DNA from: Aureobasidium sp. EXF-3400 | Taxonomy: Eukaryota > Ascomycota > Dothideomycetes > Dothideales > Saccotheciaceae | Direction: 5' to 3' | Assembly: GCA_024195585.1 (NCBI GenBank) | Contig: SWBL01000075.1 | Span: forward strand, 102,520-166,519 | DNA length: 64,000 nucleotides | Shown here: in pieces, positions 1 through 11,532 of the stretch | Layout: each line of letters opens with the position of its first letter | How positions within the stretch are numbered: position 1 is the first letter of the stretch | Made by a program: the position numbers and the translations under genes | The notes under the pieces: model-generated | The model's database searches: none | Told to the model about the DNA's origin: nothing | What the model saw: only the letters and a program-made list of their open reading frames with translations

Positions 1-2704
1 CAGACGAGCAGCCATAGCCTTTATCGATCTCCACGGTCGTTTCCCTTCATATTGGCATATTTGTGTTCTGCAAATCTCGGCGTTTGCATCATGCCGTCTC
101 TTTCGTCCGTGATCGAGCACACAACGTCGCTTTACACCCCAGAGGTCTGTCACAGCGAACACGCGAACGCATGGAGGAAGAACGCTCGGTCAGCTCCGCC
201 TAATATCTGGTGTTCCCGGGGCCTCCCTAGTGAGATTGAGGGGGAACGAGTTGGTGTTCGGCAGCTCAAAACCTGAGCCTTCAGTGACATCCTCGGTCGG
301 GCCCGACTTGCTCAGATTCGAAATTGATATTGTATCCACCTCACTGCAGAAACCGCTGATGGTTTTTTTTTTGGTTGAGTTTAAACCCTTCATCTCGTGT
401 GTCGCAGACTCGGGGCAATAGCGACATGCTCAGACGAGCACTTTCCTGGCTGAAGCCTGAAGGATGAACTATTTGTTGGAGGTAAAGTGCCATCAGTTGG
501 AACGGTCCGAAAACCCTTCTCAACAACAGCCCACGTGTTTGCACCAGAGGCTTATGGCGTGTCGTCTGCCATGGAGTCACGAACAGAATTTCCCTTTTGC
601 AATAATCCTCCGGCAAGGACGGCATAGGCACCACAGAAAGTCGATATGCCCCTTATGGCAGATGAGTGAGGGCCCGAAAAGGTAGGCATCCTCATCTGGT
701 TCGATCCCGCGAGGATCGGTTCGCAAATCGATCAACAAGCAGCTATGCGAGGAGTTGCTGAAGGGCCAGGGCTTTGCAAGAATCTGTTCGAATCATGCAT
801 CGGCTGATGCGTTGCAAGGTGTGAGTCTTTCTTCAGCATGATCTTCAAGTCCGGAACACTTGCACAACCCTCCTTCTGCTGTCCAAGTACTCCCAGCATA
901 CACGATACCGCGCCCATCTCGATGTACCAGAGATACACATCAAAATAAGACTTCATGACGTCCCGTAACCGCCGCGCAGGATGCATCCTCCTCGTTGCAG
1001 TAAGTCTCGAGGTATCTCGAACTGTCAGGTTGCAGCTCTTAAGCCCCGAAAGCCAATGACAAGCCAGGAAACGCCCACCTGGTCGGGCTGAACAACAAGG
1101 CTCGAAGGAAGCAACCTACACATTCTTCTTCGCAGGAGTCGTCAACACAAGGCTTGATGATTTATTGGCACAGCGCCGAGAAGCTTATCTTTGACCAGTC
1201 AATCGTCCTTTAGCCCTCCTTGGCGGAAGAGAAACAAGCAATGCGGCGCGTACAGCTGCTGTTGGTGGCGGTAAAAGGCGCCCGGTAGGCGGCAGAAGCG
1301 GCAATGTTGGTCATTCTGCTTGTCCGGCGCTTGTTTCGACTTCGTTCCCTGATCTGCCGTGTGCTAAACATCTTCGAACCTTCTTTGTTAGGTGGTTAGG
1401 TTCGATTTGTCAAGTTCGCTTATGCAGAGCTCAGGAGGAGTGCATACACGCAATCACAGACGTACTATTAGTGGTGTCAGCCGTGCTTATATACCGGGGT
1501 TCATGAATCGCTGGTCTAGCCTTGTTGTGATTGCCGGCTGACACATTCCATGCAAGCGTGGAACGTTCTTGGAATGAACAGCCTGCTTCACCACAATCGA
1601 TTTCAAGCTGTCCGCGTCAGTAGGTAATGTTTGCCTCCTTTCTCGTGACATACGTCTCAGTGGACGATCAAATCAACCTCTTCTTGTCCATGCAATCGTC
1701 TTCTTTGCTATCCGACCTCGATCAGAGTGTCAGGCGCACCTGACGGTACCGAGTAAGAAAATAATGAGTATAGAATTTTCGTATCTCAATATTCTGCACT
1801 GTTTCACACATGCGCATAAAAAACACATGAACCATGACACATGCTCGAATTTGATCCTGCCTCATGAAAATTCTTTCTGATATCACGTGGAGCACGAGCA
1901 TGTTGTGAAAATAGTCTCTTGAACAATGATGGTTCTTGATTTTCTTTTTCGATGCTTCTGTAATTCTGTGTCTCTTCTGTTCTCCTGTCTCGATTGCTCT
2001 TTAGACCGAACTGGGCGATAAGTTTTTGGTGAGAATGGATGCGCAACCGACATCCGATAAGCAGCAAGACTGGCATCTCGAACATCTAGGGAGACCTGTG
2101 CTCACATACCATGTCTTGAGCTACGCACAAGCTTCATCCTTAGCGAGATTGTCTCAACGCTGGTTTGGCACCTGCACCAAGGGAAGCATTGGAAGCTCCG
2201 ACGGAAGCGACACTCTGGCTAGTATCATCTTTACTACCTCGACGCACACTCGATGCATCTCTGCCAGATTGTGAGCTCGTGTGTAATGGCCAATACCTGC
2301 CTCTATTTGAGCGTACACTGCCAGGCCTTGGACTTCTGCAATAAATGCTTGAATGAAAGCAGCATTGGGGAGTGGCTGCAGCGTCTGCGCAACTCAGAAA
2401 TCGATAGACGTCTTCCGCCGGTTGTGCCATTTGACCAAGATGATGTTCTTTCACGATCACATGGTGAGGTTTGCCAAGAGGTGAAACGGAGGAAATAGTT
2501 GGTGTGGTGTTGCCAGGCAAGGCTTTGTTTACGCGCAAAGCAGGAACGACTAAAGCGACAAAACTACGAATCTTTATCGAACCTTCCGTGGTTTTCTTAT
2601 GCTTGGCACAGCACTTTCTGGTTGATGCTTTCGTTCCTTCTGTTTACTTTTGAAGAAAGACGCACCGCACAATCATACACATCAGTACCAGCGTCATAGC
2701 CGGC
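1..2704. other. Stretch without a supportable gene
   Basis: Only short open frames in all six frames, most lacking an ATG or any recognisable motif. A minus-strand frame at 732-986 and a plus-strand frame at 2253-2498 read somewhat like protein, but neither joins to a convincing exon or family. It may hold decayed genes or regulatory DNA upstream of the gene at 2705; I cannot tell which. Confidence 0.5.
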
Positions 2705-3618
2705 ATGTCTTCTGCGTCTCCAAACCTCCTTGAAAGTGTCGACATCGATGAAGATATTCTGCCTGCTACGGTACGTCGTCTGTTTTTCTTTATCTACGCA
2801 TGCTGACCCCGTGTCTAGTTATGGGAGACTATCTATGCTTTCTGCGAACGTCCCGCAGAACCTGAGGACCGGACCGCTCGCCTTCAACATCTGATTCACA
2901 ATATGAATTGGATCGCCAGCGTCATTTCCAAACAGCCAGATTTTGTAGAGAAGACACTTAGATCAGCGGTCTCCGAACCTCTGGTCGAGGCAGCAGATGA
3001 ACTAGTCTGTCGTACAGTAACGCGCAAGCGCAAGGCGATCGATACTAGAGACCCAAAGCCCAAGAAGAATAAGAAGAACGGCGCAGCCTCCACCGTGAAG
3101 TCATCAGAACATGTGACGCACGCTGAACAGACACCATTGATGAGCGGCTCTAAGTGGTTTTCGGCGTGAGTACAGACAACTTTTGCGTATTTCGTCTCAA
3201 TTGACGGCGTTCCCCAGGTTTGGCCAATTCAAGGCTACAACTTTGCGCCCTGTGCTTGAAGGGTTAATACAGCGTGGGCCTGCACCCAAAGCCATAGCTG
3301 AGTGTCTCTACCAGAACTTTTTCCAGTATGTGCAAGACCAAGATTCGCTGCATCGTGTTTCAGAGAGACCTCTGCTGGGGATGATTATCGAGTGAGAGGA
3401 GATTCACGTTTACAGTAATGGAACTCCTCTCACCTCTGGAGGCCAGCGATACGATTTCAAACAGCCCTGGCTCGTGGAACATCAACGAATACATGCAGAG
3501 AAGAGAAAACGAGCAGGAAGCTGCCGGCCAGGAGTCAAGCGGTGAACGAGAGGATGCTCCGGGTACACGAACACTGGCTGATGGTGTAAAAGATCAAGAT
3601 ACGTCTATAGCAGAGTAG
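2705..3618 (+). CDS. Unrecognised protein, array unit 1
   Basis: Proposed exons 2705-2770, 2819-3165, 3218-3391 and 3447-3618 give 252 aa. Introns have GTACGT, GTGAGT and GTGAGA donors and TAG or CAG acceptors, and the phases agree. If the third intron is retained, the protein stops at 3395 (196 aa). The start is the first ATG of the frame, and an acidic helical stretch follows. The middle holds a basic lysine-rich, nuclear-localisation-like segment (KPKKNKKNG). Near the C-terminus the block AECLYQNFFQYV resembles blocks in the next three units. I do not recognise the family and assign no function. The tail is Glu/Gln/Ser-rich and probably disordered. Confidence 0.5.
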
Positions 3619-3619
3619 A

Positions 3620-4486
3620 GGCTGCGACCGAGGAGTACAGATTGAGCAGCTATTTGATAACAGTCTTGCCATACAGCAAGTTCAAAGTATTTGTCTCGGC
3701 TGTAAGTGGTCAATTTATACCCTTCCCGACGCATACCCACAACAACAGCTACTGGAGCCGGACGCTCGCTCAGACTTCCGTCAACTTTCTGACGGTATCA
3801 GAGGGCTGCAGAAGTTGCGCAGCGTCGTCGCCATCTGCCAAGTCGAGTCACTTCTCGCCCACGTCCATGTCGCCAACATCCTTGATTAGTACATCGAATA
3901 ATTGAGCACCCGTGCCAACCCATTGTACCATGGCTATGACCCAGCCACTTCGGCACCAAGAACACTACAGAGTCTTACAGGCTCTACGTCGTTGAGAAGT
4001 CCGTCGAGGCTGCTGACGAAGGACAAATCGGTGGTATTCGTAGCCACCTTAGCAGCAGAGCCAAGCATGCTAGCTCCGCTCGCCCCAACATCGATCGCGC
4101 CATAAGAGCCGGCCAAGTTCTCAACTAGCTGCAGCAGAACTTTGGTACTGGCATAATCGCCATGCTCTTCCATGCTGTTCAGGAACAGCTGTAAGTAACT
4201 CATGCATCTCGTAGATTCTACTGAACTGATCGAACATCGCAGTACCTTCCCAGCATTTGACCACAAGACCCCCAGCATCATCTGTCACCTTGCCCACGCG
4301 AGCCCATCCCTCCCCAGGCTCTGTGAGCTTGCGCACAAGAATGTTCAGCGCCATGTGATCAATCCCATGAAGTATGGCTTCCGTCCCCAACGTTTGAAGG
4401 CTGAGACTTTCAGCTCTACCCGGCTAGACGCCGCATCCTTGATGTTGCTTCTTACTACCGAGTATGAGGAGGGAGAGGGTGTTTGA
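3620..4486 (+). pseudogene. Unrecognised protein, array unit 2, with one in-frame TAG
   Basis: Readable exons: about 3620-3700 (start unclear, no good ATG), one beginning with LLEPDARSD after the CAG near 3748, one from 3945 to 4190, and 4243-4486. The second exon splits a TAC codon across a GTACAT donor and the CAG at 3942-3944. The joined frame is open except for TAG at 4126-4128, between VLN and LQQN. The segment VVEKSVEAADE parallels SEPLVEAADE in unit 1, and LPRLCELAHKNVQRHV parallels the C-terminal block of units 1, 3 and 4. No intron that keeps the frame removes the TAG, so this is either a nonsense mutation or readthrough. Function unknown. Units 2 and 3 may be parts of one longer gene, since neither has an obvious start. 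Confidence 0.4.
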
Positions 4487-5975
4487 ACAAATTCTATCTA
4501 ATCCTGAAAAGCCTGCCCAGGCAGAATGAGCTTTTCGCACATGTCGTAAGCCAAAGCAAGTCCACCGAGGAGAGTTTGAACCTACATGTCTACAAGTCCT
4601 TGGTCTCCATTGCAAACGACACAATTTGGCGAAACCCTACGGCAAAACGCTCGGCTCCAGACGACCAGGGCTTGAAGCGCAAGAGAAGCAAGAAAGGGAA
4701 CCCAGCGACGACAAGCCCAGACCAAACTGCCGATCAGCCTCACAACGACAACATGTACAATCCTATCACACCACCACCGACCCACAACATCTCTCGCCAA
4801 AACAAGGCTTTACATCCAGGTCTCGCCATCCGGAAAGGCAGACGACTGGGTGAACAATTGGATCGCCCTCACAAAAAACCTGCCCGTCATTGGGAAAATT
4901 GGAGACAATCCCCGCGAGCAGCCTTGCTTACTAAGGTCCTCACGTACACGTTCGGGTACGGTGGAGTTAATAACGTCCTCCAGATGGCGAAACAAGTTTA
5001 CAGCAACCGTGGTCTGCTGAGAATCGTCGCTACCACTTCCCTCGGCGGCACTCGCGATTCTCCACTTCGATCAGCTGCTGTTCGCATGGAGAACATCTGG
5101 GCAACATCCAAAGGAGATGCGCTACTGAGTCTCGAGGCCATGGTCTATCACAAGGAACCGGCAAAAGACTTTACTGATCTCGGGGATGATACCTGTCACC
5201 TAGAGACGACCATGGGAAAGGTATGGCTTGAGTGCCCCAAAGGCTGTAAACATACGCCACAAGTCCGCCAAAAACTGTATTTTCGACAGACTTCTCAAGT
5301 ACATCACGCCATCAACTCAGTTCGAAGAAGTTCATTGCGACGAGGTTGTGGCAGACACAGCCAAAGACAAGAAAGATGAGAAGGAAAGGCAAAAGAAAGA
5401 CGCCAAACAGAAGAAAGACACAGCCAAGATCCAGAAGGAGAGCATCATGGCTCGGAACATTGAGCTCGTGGTGCGGCTGTTCAGTGACGGGGTCCTCCCT
5501 CCAATGTGCAGCTCAACATGACGAGAGACGTAAGTTCAATGCACGCTGATGCTCTGGCTTCTTTCTTTCTGATCTATCCACAGGTTCGCAAGGTACGCCG
5601 CAGCTAAGGCTGAGCCATTGCTCAGTGTTGCTGGCTAGATTCCCCATGCTCCGCCGACTCTGCGACCGTGCCGACAGGAACTTCTATCGATATGTCAGAA
5701 TCAGGGGTAAAATCGTTGATCTGCCTGAGGACTGTCTGAAGGGCTGCAATGTAAACATTGGATTACGTAAAAAGCACAGTTTGGCATACCTTCTCGCAGC
5801 GCCTGGAGAGATCGAGGACCCCGTGGATTCCCTGGACGAAGGAATGCATGTCACTCCAAATGAAGATGGTAAGAGATCGAGAATGAGAGACTTGTCGAGA
5901 TTAGAGAGGAGTGTGGCATTGAGGAAGGATTGTATCTCGATTTCTAAGAAGCAAAATACGACGATAGCTGTATAG
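4483..5975 (+). CDS. Unrecognised protein, array unit 3
   Basis: A long open stretch from 4483 to about 5220 is followed by a probable intron (GTATGG donor at 5221, acceptor near 5263). The exon after it is very Lys/Glu-rich (KKDEKERQKKDAKQKKD) and likely coiled or disordered. One more intron ends at a CCACAG near 5582; its donor is uncertain (GTGACG near 5483, or GTAAGT near 5530, which would need a frame change). The last exon contains FPMLRRLCDRADRNFYRYV, the clearest copy of the C-terminal block shared by the array, and stops at 5973-5975. No convincing ATG was found, so the true start may lie in an upstream exon or unit 2 may be its 5' part. Function unknown. Confidence 0.4.
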
Positions 5976-6226
5976 CTAGCTAGTCTGGGGAAATCAATCG
6001 TGCTTTTAAGCCAGTCACGGACACGGTTTCAAGTATGCAGCGGCGCTGAGCTCTCGGAGTTTCAGACGTCTAGATCCGTGATGTTTGTTATTGAATCGGT
6101 GTCCATCTGTCTTGAAACTCCGTCTCTGTAACAAGTACCACCACAGATTGTCTATAGAAGTGCACAGTATCTTCCAGAGGGTAGCGATTTCCACAGACAG
6201 ACGTCAACTTAGAGGTGTCAGGAACA

Positions 6227-7688
6227 ATGGCTCACAGCGAGTCTTCAACAGCTTGGGTAGTGTCTGTCGAGACACACTTGACTGATAATTTCAACACCCT
6301 TGACACTGATGGGGACATCGGTGAACACTTCAGAACAGAGGCCGTCTTTGATCAATACCATGAGTGCCCTCAGATATGAAAGACGTTGAGTATAGCAAAC
6401 TCAACCGCGCCCATGTAAAGTAAGAGTCCTCGCCAATCTCGGAGATTACGATTACAACCACACCAGAAGAGGTCACGATGGTCCAAGGCCACAAGAACTT
6501 GAGGATCGTTACCAGCAGAGAATCCGGGTGCCAGTCTCGAATGATGATGTCTGCCCTGTCCAAGGCTGCGACTTCCTTCTCCTCCCGGAAAAACGCGTTT
6601 TCCATTACCCATCCAACCAGTGGATCTGCCACACGTGCTATTGGCGTGCTCGAGAGAACGACAACGAACTTCGCCCAGTCCTAAGGCCACGATCAGCCAG
6701 GACAGAGGAAGCCAAAGCAGCAGCCGAGGAAGAAGACGATACTTGCGGCACTTCATGGTGCACAAACACCATGCGCGACAGCATCGGCAAGTTGAACCGT
6801 CACTGGCGCATCAAGCTCCAGGCGCATGTCTGCGACATGTGCAGAAAGAAGTTCACCGACGACGAGATGCTCGAAACACGCCCAATGAAAAACAGATGCT
6901 ACGGCGTCTGTGACAAGACGGAAGTGAACCTGACCTGGGACCCCAAGACTCGCCAATAGCTTTGCCAGTCCTGCATCTTTGGCGTGCCGCCAAAGCCAGA
7001 CCCACTGGTCTGCCAAACAAACTGGTGCTTGAGAGCCGGCGGCACTGTCAAAGCTTTCAGAAAAGACAGTCAAACCTGGGCCTGCAGCGGTTATAGGTAC
7101 TACGACTTGGCCGACATCATCGACATCCGCCCACCTCGCAGTAAGCGCTACAATTGCAGCCTTGGCGAGGCGGTGAAGGGAAAGAGCAAGATCTTCTTGG
7201 ACGATGAACAGATCCGCGGCAGTGAGGCCGAAAAGGCTGCAAAGAAGACGGCCGCGAAGAAGCACTTCGCCACATTGCACAGAGCCTTGCAGACAGCTCT
7301 GACGCTCTATTGGCTGGGCGTCACCATCGGTCCCGGCATCCATGCCATGCTGATCAACTCCAAATGGGAGACGATGTATTTATTTCTATCTCTTTGAATC
7401 TTTAGTATTTCGCTAACAGTTTGGCCAGGGCTCATGACGCGTTTAACGACGACCTGGAAGACGCTCTTGGAGAGCTGTTTGGCAAATAGCCCTTGGCTCA
7501 AGACCATCGCCGACCGCGTTAACGACAATGTGTGGAGATACTTCACACACCCTGGAACGTGGGGCCACATGCCAGCCCAGCATCTCAAAGGCGAAGTCAT
7601 TGACGAGGCTCAGCACCGCGTTACATCGATGTTGATGCTTGTCTCTCTGGAGGATCAGGACGACGATGACTCTAAGCCCATGTTTTGA
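6227..7688 (+). CDS. Zinc-finger-like protein, array unit 4 (gene model uncertain)
   Basis: A start exon at 6227 (MAHSESSTAW) leads, by an unresolved junction, into a long open frame from about 6396. This frame carries repeated cysteine pairs: CPVQGC then CHTC, CGTSWC then CDMC and LCQSC, and CQTNWC. The spacing resembles GATA-like or other treble-clef zinc fingers. TAG at 6957-6959 interrupts the frame just before LCQSC. A 54-base intron (GTCTGT donor at 6906, CTGAC branch-like site, AATAG acceptor) would remove it in frame. A second intron near 7376-7418 leads to LARAHDAFNDD, but the C-terminal block WLKTIADRVNDNVWRYF lies in another frame ending at 7688. It is therefore either a frameshifted gene or one with an intron I could not place. 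Possible nucleic-acid-binding protein; inference only. Confidence 0.4.
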
Positions 7689-8392
7689 TATGCGGGCAGA
7701 GGAATCACCCCAGTTTGGCCAAATTCCGTTGCCGCCGTAGTTGTTGCCGGTAAAGCGGCCGTGGTCGTTGACGATGTTGATGAAGAGCTGTCTCTCCTTG
7801 ACGAATCTACGATCTGGACATGTATATGTATAAGATCAGTTGCATCCATGAGGCTCTGATGCGCTAGGATGAGACATGGTGCAAGTCCATGGCCTGATCC
7901 TGCCTGTTCAGCTCCTTGTTGTCAGCCTAGTGGTCCTGGCAGTTCTGTCGCCTGATATACATACTCTTCCCGTACACATTGTGGACCCTTTTACAGTGTC
8001 TTGATCTACTTCCAGTGCTTGATCTTGAGAACCGTCGATTGTACTATACAGACCTTGGCACTCTCGAGATTGAGTCATGTCAGCACGAACTCTTCCAATA
8101 TGTTCGTCCGAGAGAGTCACTATCCAAGTGTGGTCAGAGAGATAAGGGCTGAGCACAAGGCTACGTCAACGAAAGTTAGTCAAATTCTTGGTGGCCATGT
8201 TTCAAAGGTTTGAATGCATAGGCAAAAGAAGTAATGTTTTTCATTTCAAAGCATAATCCAGCGTTGCACCAAAGAGCGCACGCATTTTCTTTAGGGTTCT
8301 TGTTGGTCATGATCTCGTATCATTCAGATGTCCGTCCTGCACCAGCCATGAGCAGGTATGTCTCGATGCTTATCGTGATGATCTCCTTTCTT
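7689..8392. other. Intergenic, nothing recognised
   Basis: Convergent spacer between the zinc-finger-like gene and the small stress-type gene. Only short, unsupported open frames. Confidence 0.5.
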
Positions 8393-8847
8393 CTAGAACT
8401 TGGTCTCCTTGTCCTTGATGGGGAAGTCGGAACCAGTAGTGGACTTCCATTGCTTGCGGATAAAGTCAGAGATTTGCTCGTCCTTGGCCTGCTCTATGGC
8501 GGATTCGTTGTTCTGGTGGAGAAGAGTCAGTATGTGATCCATGAGCAAACAGAGCGGAGTTTGTATACCTGAGGGCCTTGACCCAAGAATTTCTCTTGGA
8601 CAAAGTCGACACCTGACGTTGTGTTAGTATCATTCATAGTAACAGTCGATGAAAGCATGCCAAGCTTACCCTTGTCAAGGTAGTCCTCGTTCTTCTCGCT
8701 CTCGGGACCACCGCCAGCAGCTGCGTTAAGTTTGTTGCCAATGCCACCGAGGAAACCACCAGACTCGCCCTGTTGAGCGGGGACTTGCTGAACACTACTC
8801 TGCTGACCAGACTGCTCCTCGCCGGCGAATTTCTTGACAAAGTCCAT
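8393..8847 (-). CDS. Small fungal stress-type protein (MDFVKKFAG family)
   Basis: Exons on the minus strand are 8847-8670, 8612-8569 and 8512-8393. The introns are 8669-8613 (GTAAGC...CAG) and 8568-8513 (GTATAC...CAG). The product is a hydrophilic protein of 113 aa beginning MDFVKKFAG, with a Gln/Ser/Gly-rich first third, the segment DYLDKGVDFVQEKFLG and a charged C-terminus ending KDKETKF. I recall similar short proteins in many filamentous ascomycetes, often labelled DNA-damage-responsive or stress-induced; the label comes from homology and the biochemical role is unknown. The protein has no signal peptide or membrane helix. It diverges from the CobW-type gene across about 1 kb. Confidence 0.75.
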
Positions 8848-9886
8848 GATTGATGAGTTGGTAGTTGTTGTGCGAGTTGTTTGGTTTGTGTAGTTGATGA
8901 TAGACAAGAAAGATCTTCAGGTACAGTTAGAAGAGGTCGTGTGCTTAGTAAGAAGAGGTGTATGTGTTGATAGTGACGTATAGGTAGCTTGAACTGGAAG
9001 GACCCCGCTATGATCGAAGAGGGATTGTGGCAGTGCTCATGTCGTTTCATCTGATGCACTTGGCGCTGCTGCCAATTGTCTGGGCACGGCAATCACGAGT
9101 ATCACTTGGTCGTTCTTGCAGCCCTAGGAGAGTCGGGCGGTAATTCCTCTGTCATATGGGAAGTCTTGACAAGCGCCCTTCTCTCGGTCAAGCAGACTTG
9201 CTGTGAGCAATTGGCACAATGGTGTTCAACAATCATATTTAAAGTATGAAGCGGGTGATATTCATGCATAACCACAAACGAATGCAATGTATCCAAAGTT
9301 TATTTCCTTGCTTTCGAGCGCCAAAGTTGGATTGACCATCAGAAGGAATCTTGTCCACCCTTTTGATTCGGTACGATAATCATGGGAAACCGTCAAGCGC
9401 CTGAGTGACAGACAGGGTCACATCACAACAAGATCAAAGATAGATAGATTTGGATAGGTTTCTACATAAATGGACTATAACGGATCGGGAAGCTTGCACA
9501 GCCATCACGGCCGTCAGTCACATGGCAATAACCACTTCATCGTAACGCCAAGTCAACAAGATACTGTTCATGGCCCGTTCCAAGTCTTCATTGAAAATAC
9601 TTCCCCTGTATGCATCTTGCAGGGTCGAGTTTAGAAGGGAAGAAGGAAGTTGACATGTGCTTGCTCATGACGCAGCGTTCAAACAAGACAAACACAAAAA
9701 CATTCAACCTCATGCTTGCGGTCCGGTGATGAAAAGAAGCATTATTTCGTGTACAGGACTGAACCCGAGAGGACAATCATCCCATATACGCAGTTCTATC
9801 GAGACCACCATCTGTCCTCCTAGGTCGCAATCTCTAACTCCTCTCGACTCGCACATTTAAGTCCAAAGTTCTCAACAACCGCAACC
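8848..9886. other. Divergent intergenic region
   Basis: About 1 kb between the small stress-type gene (minus) and the CobW-type gene (plus), so it should hold both promoters. A TTTAAA-type AT-rich patch lies near 9236-9245 and a short GATA repeat near 9440-9450. No gene seen. Confidence 0.5.
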
Positions 9887-10993
9887 ATGTCAACGCCCAA
9901 GATCCCCATCACAGTAATAACTGGCTTCGTCGGCTCAGGAAAGACAACCATGGTCTTGAACCTGCTCCCCCAACTCCGCGCAGAGAATCCATCCTACAAA
10001 CTCGCCTTGATCAAGAACGAAATCGGCGACTTGAATGTCGACTCTCAACTCGCTTCCGCAGCGGAAATGACCGGAGTCTCGGAATTGCTGGGCGCATGTA
10101 TCTGCTGCACAAACGTTGGACAGATTGGCGATGCACTGAAAGAGTTGGACGAGACATATTCGCCAAACAGAGTCATCATTGAGACGTCAGGAAGTGCAGA
10201 GCCGATCAAGTTGATGGTCGAGTTGAAGAGGTTGGCAGCCGAGACGGGGAGATATGCGTTGGATGGTGTGGTTAGTGTGATTGATGTCGAGAACTGGGAT
10301 GGTTATGCCTCCACTTCGTACACGGCGAAATTGCAGGCTCAGCAGACCGACCTGATTGTCTTGAACAAGTGGGAAGGTCTGTCAGAAATGGCTTTCGAGA
10401 GGACTCTGGACAAGCTTGGAGACATGGATGTGGATACACCGCACATCAAGAGCGACAAGGGCTGGATCAGCAAAGACTTGCTGTTCGGTATCGATGAGAG
10501 GATGGCCAGGGACTGGGTTGCTCTGAGTCAACAACATGGTCACGACCACAAGCACGAGCATGGAGATGGGCACAAACACGATCACAACGAAGAGATGGAA
10601 GCTCTGAGCATCACTGTCACCTCTGCCTCTCCTTCAAACGCATCCCTCGACACAACCAAGCTCGCAAATCTCCTCAAGTCAGCACCCAAAGACGAAGTCT
10701 ACCGCATCAAAGCCGTCCTGCGCACGACACAAATACCCGCAAACAGCGATGGTACACCTGCAGATGAAGGTGCTGAATCCACAACACCCAAGAGATACAT
10801 CCTCAACTGGAGCTTTGGCCGCTGGATGTGGACATTAGATCAGACCGAGACGAAAGAGGAGCCTGTCTTGAGGATGAGCATCTTCACCGGCCGCTATGAG
10901 AGCAACAAGTGGCTGAAGAGGATAGAGGCCAAGACTTACACTGCTTTGACTGATGGATCCGACTTTGAGCTTGAGGTCAAGCGTGTGTTGTAG
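9887..10993 (+). CDS. CobW/ZNG1-type GTP-dependent metallochaperone
   Basis: Intronless, 368 aa. The N-terminus has the P-loop GFVGSGKTT (residues about 12-20), then the CobW metal-binding motif CICC in GACICCTN (about residue 64), and the G4-like NKWE motif. A His/Asp-rich loop follows the G domain (HGHDHKHEHGDGHKHDH, about residues 212-230), as in zinc-linked COG0523 proteins. The C-terminal CobW domain contains RYILNWSFGRWMW. Members hydrolyse GTP to load metal, often zinc, onto client enzymes; the eukaryotic ZNG1 branch activates methionine aminopeptidase. That assignment is family knowledge, not shown here. G4 reads NKxE instead of the usual NKxD, which may affect nucleotide preference. 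Confidence 0.9.
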   Translation: MSTPKIPITVITGFVGSGKTTMVLNLLPQLRAENPSYKLALIKNEIGDLNVDSQLASAAEMTGVSELLGACICCTNVGQIGDALKELDETYSPNRVIIETSGSAEPIKLMVELKRLAAETGRYALDGVVSVIDVENWDGYASTSYTAKLQAQQTDLIVLNKWEGLSEMAFERTLDKLGDMDVDTPHIKSDKGWISKDLLFGIDERMARDWVALSQQHGHDHKHEHGDGHKHDHNEEMEALSITVTSASPSNASLDTTKLANLLKSAPKDEVYRIKAVLRTTQIPANSDGTPADEGAESTTPKRYILNWSFGRWMWTLDQTETKEEPVLRMSIFTGRYESNKWLKRIEAKTYTALTDGSDFELEVKRVL

Positions 10994-11532
10994 AGCTGTA
11001 AGAAGTGGTCATTGTTGATTGGAAGCTATAGACTTGGTGCACAGCAGCAGAAAAATATACCCCCTTTCTTCCAGTCTTCCCTCTCTTCTGGTTTTGAACA
11101 TACATGGCTGACCGATGTGGCGAATAGAGAATCCCAGCTTCTCTCCTGACTCACCGAAGCGATACTTCTGCACCCTTGCTTGCTAATGTACAACATGGCC
11201 ATCTCCCTACCTCGGAGAAATCCATAGCTTATCGTGACCTAGAACGTACACTGTTTGACTTCCAAAATTCCTTGAAGCCTGAAGAGGTAACATGGCGAAA
11301 GCACTCGGCCTTCGAATTTCGACTATAACTTTTCGTAGCGCTGGTAAGGGCCTGTAAATTTTGTCAGAAAGGCAGGAGTGTCAGATAGTGGCTGACTTAC
11401 GAATCGAGGTCCGGCAACCATGAACATTATACGAAAGAAAATCGAGTCACAGTCTCCACCACGCCATCGGGACCTCTCGACGGGACTGCTAGTCTGCCAT
11501 ACACTCCGAAAACACCGCCTGTCTCTTGCGAA
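10994..11532. other. Convergent intergenic region
   Basis: 3' ends of the CobW-type gene and the coiled-coil gene face each other here. No gene or repeat seen. Confidence 0.5.

Noticed and set aside
690..720. tRNA B-box-like GGTTCGATCCC
   Set aside because: The flanking bases do not pair into a T-arm, and no A-box or acceptor stem fits.
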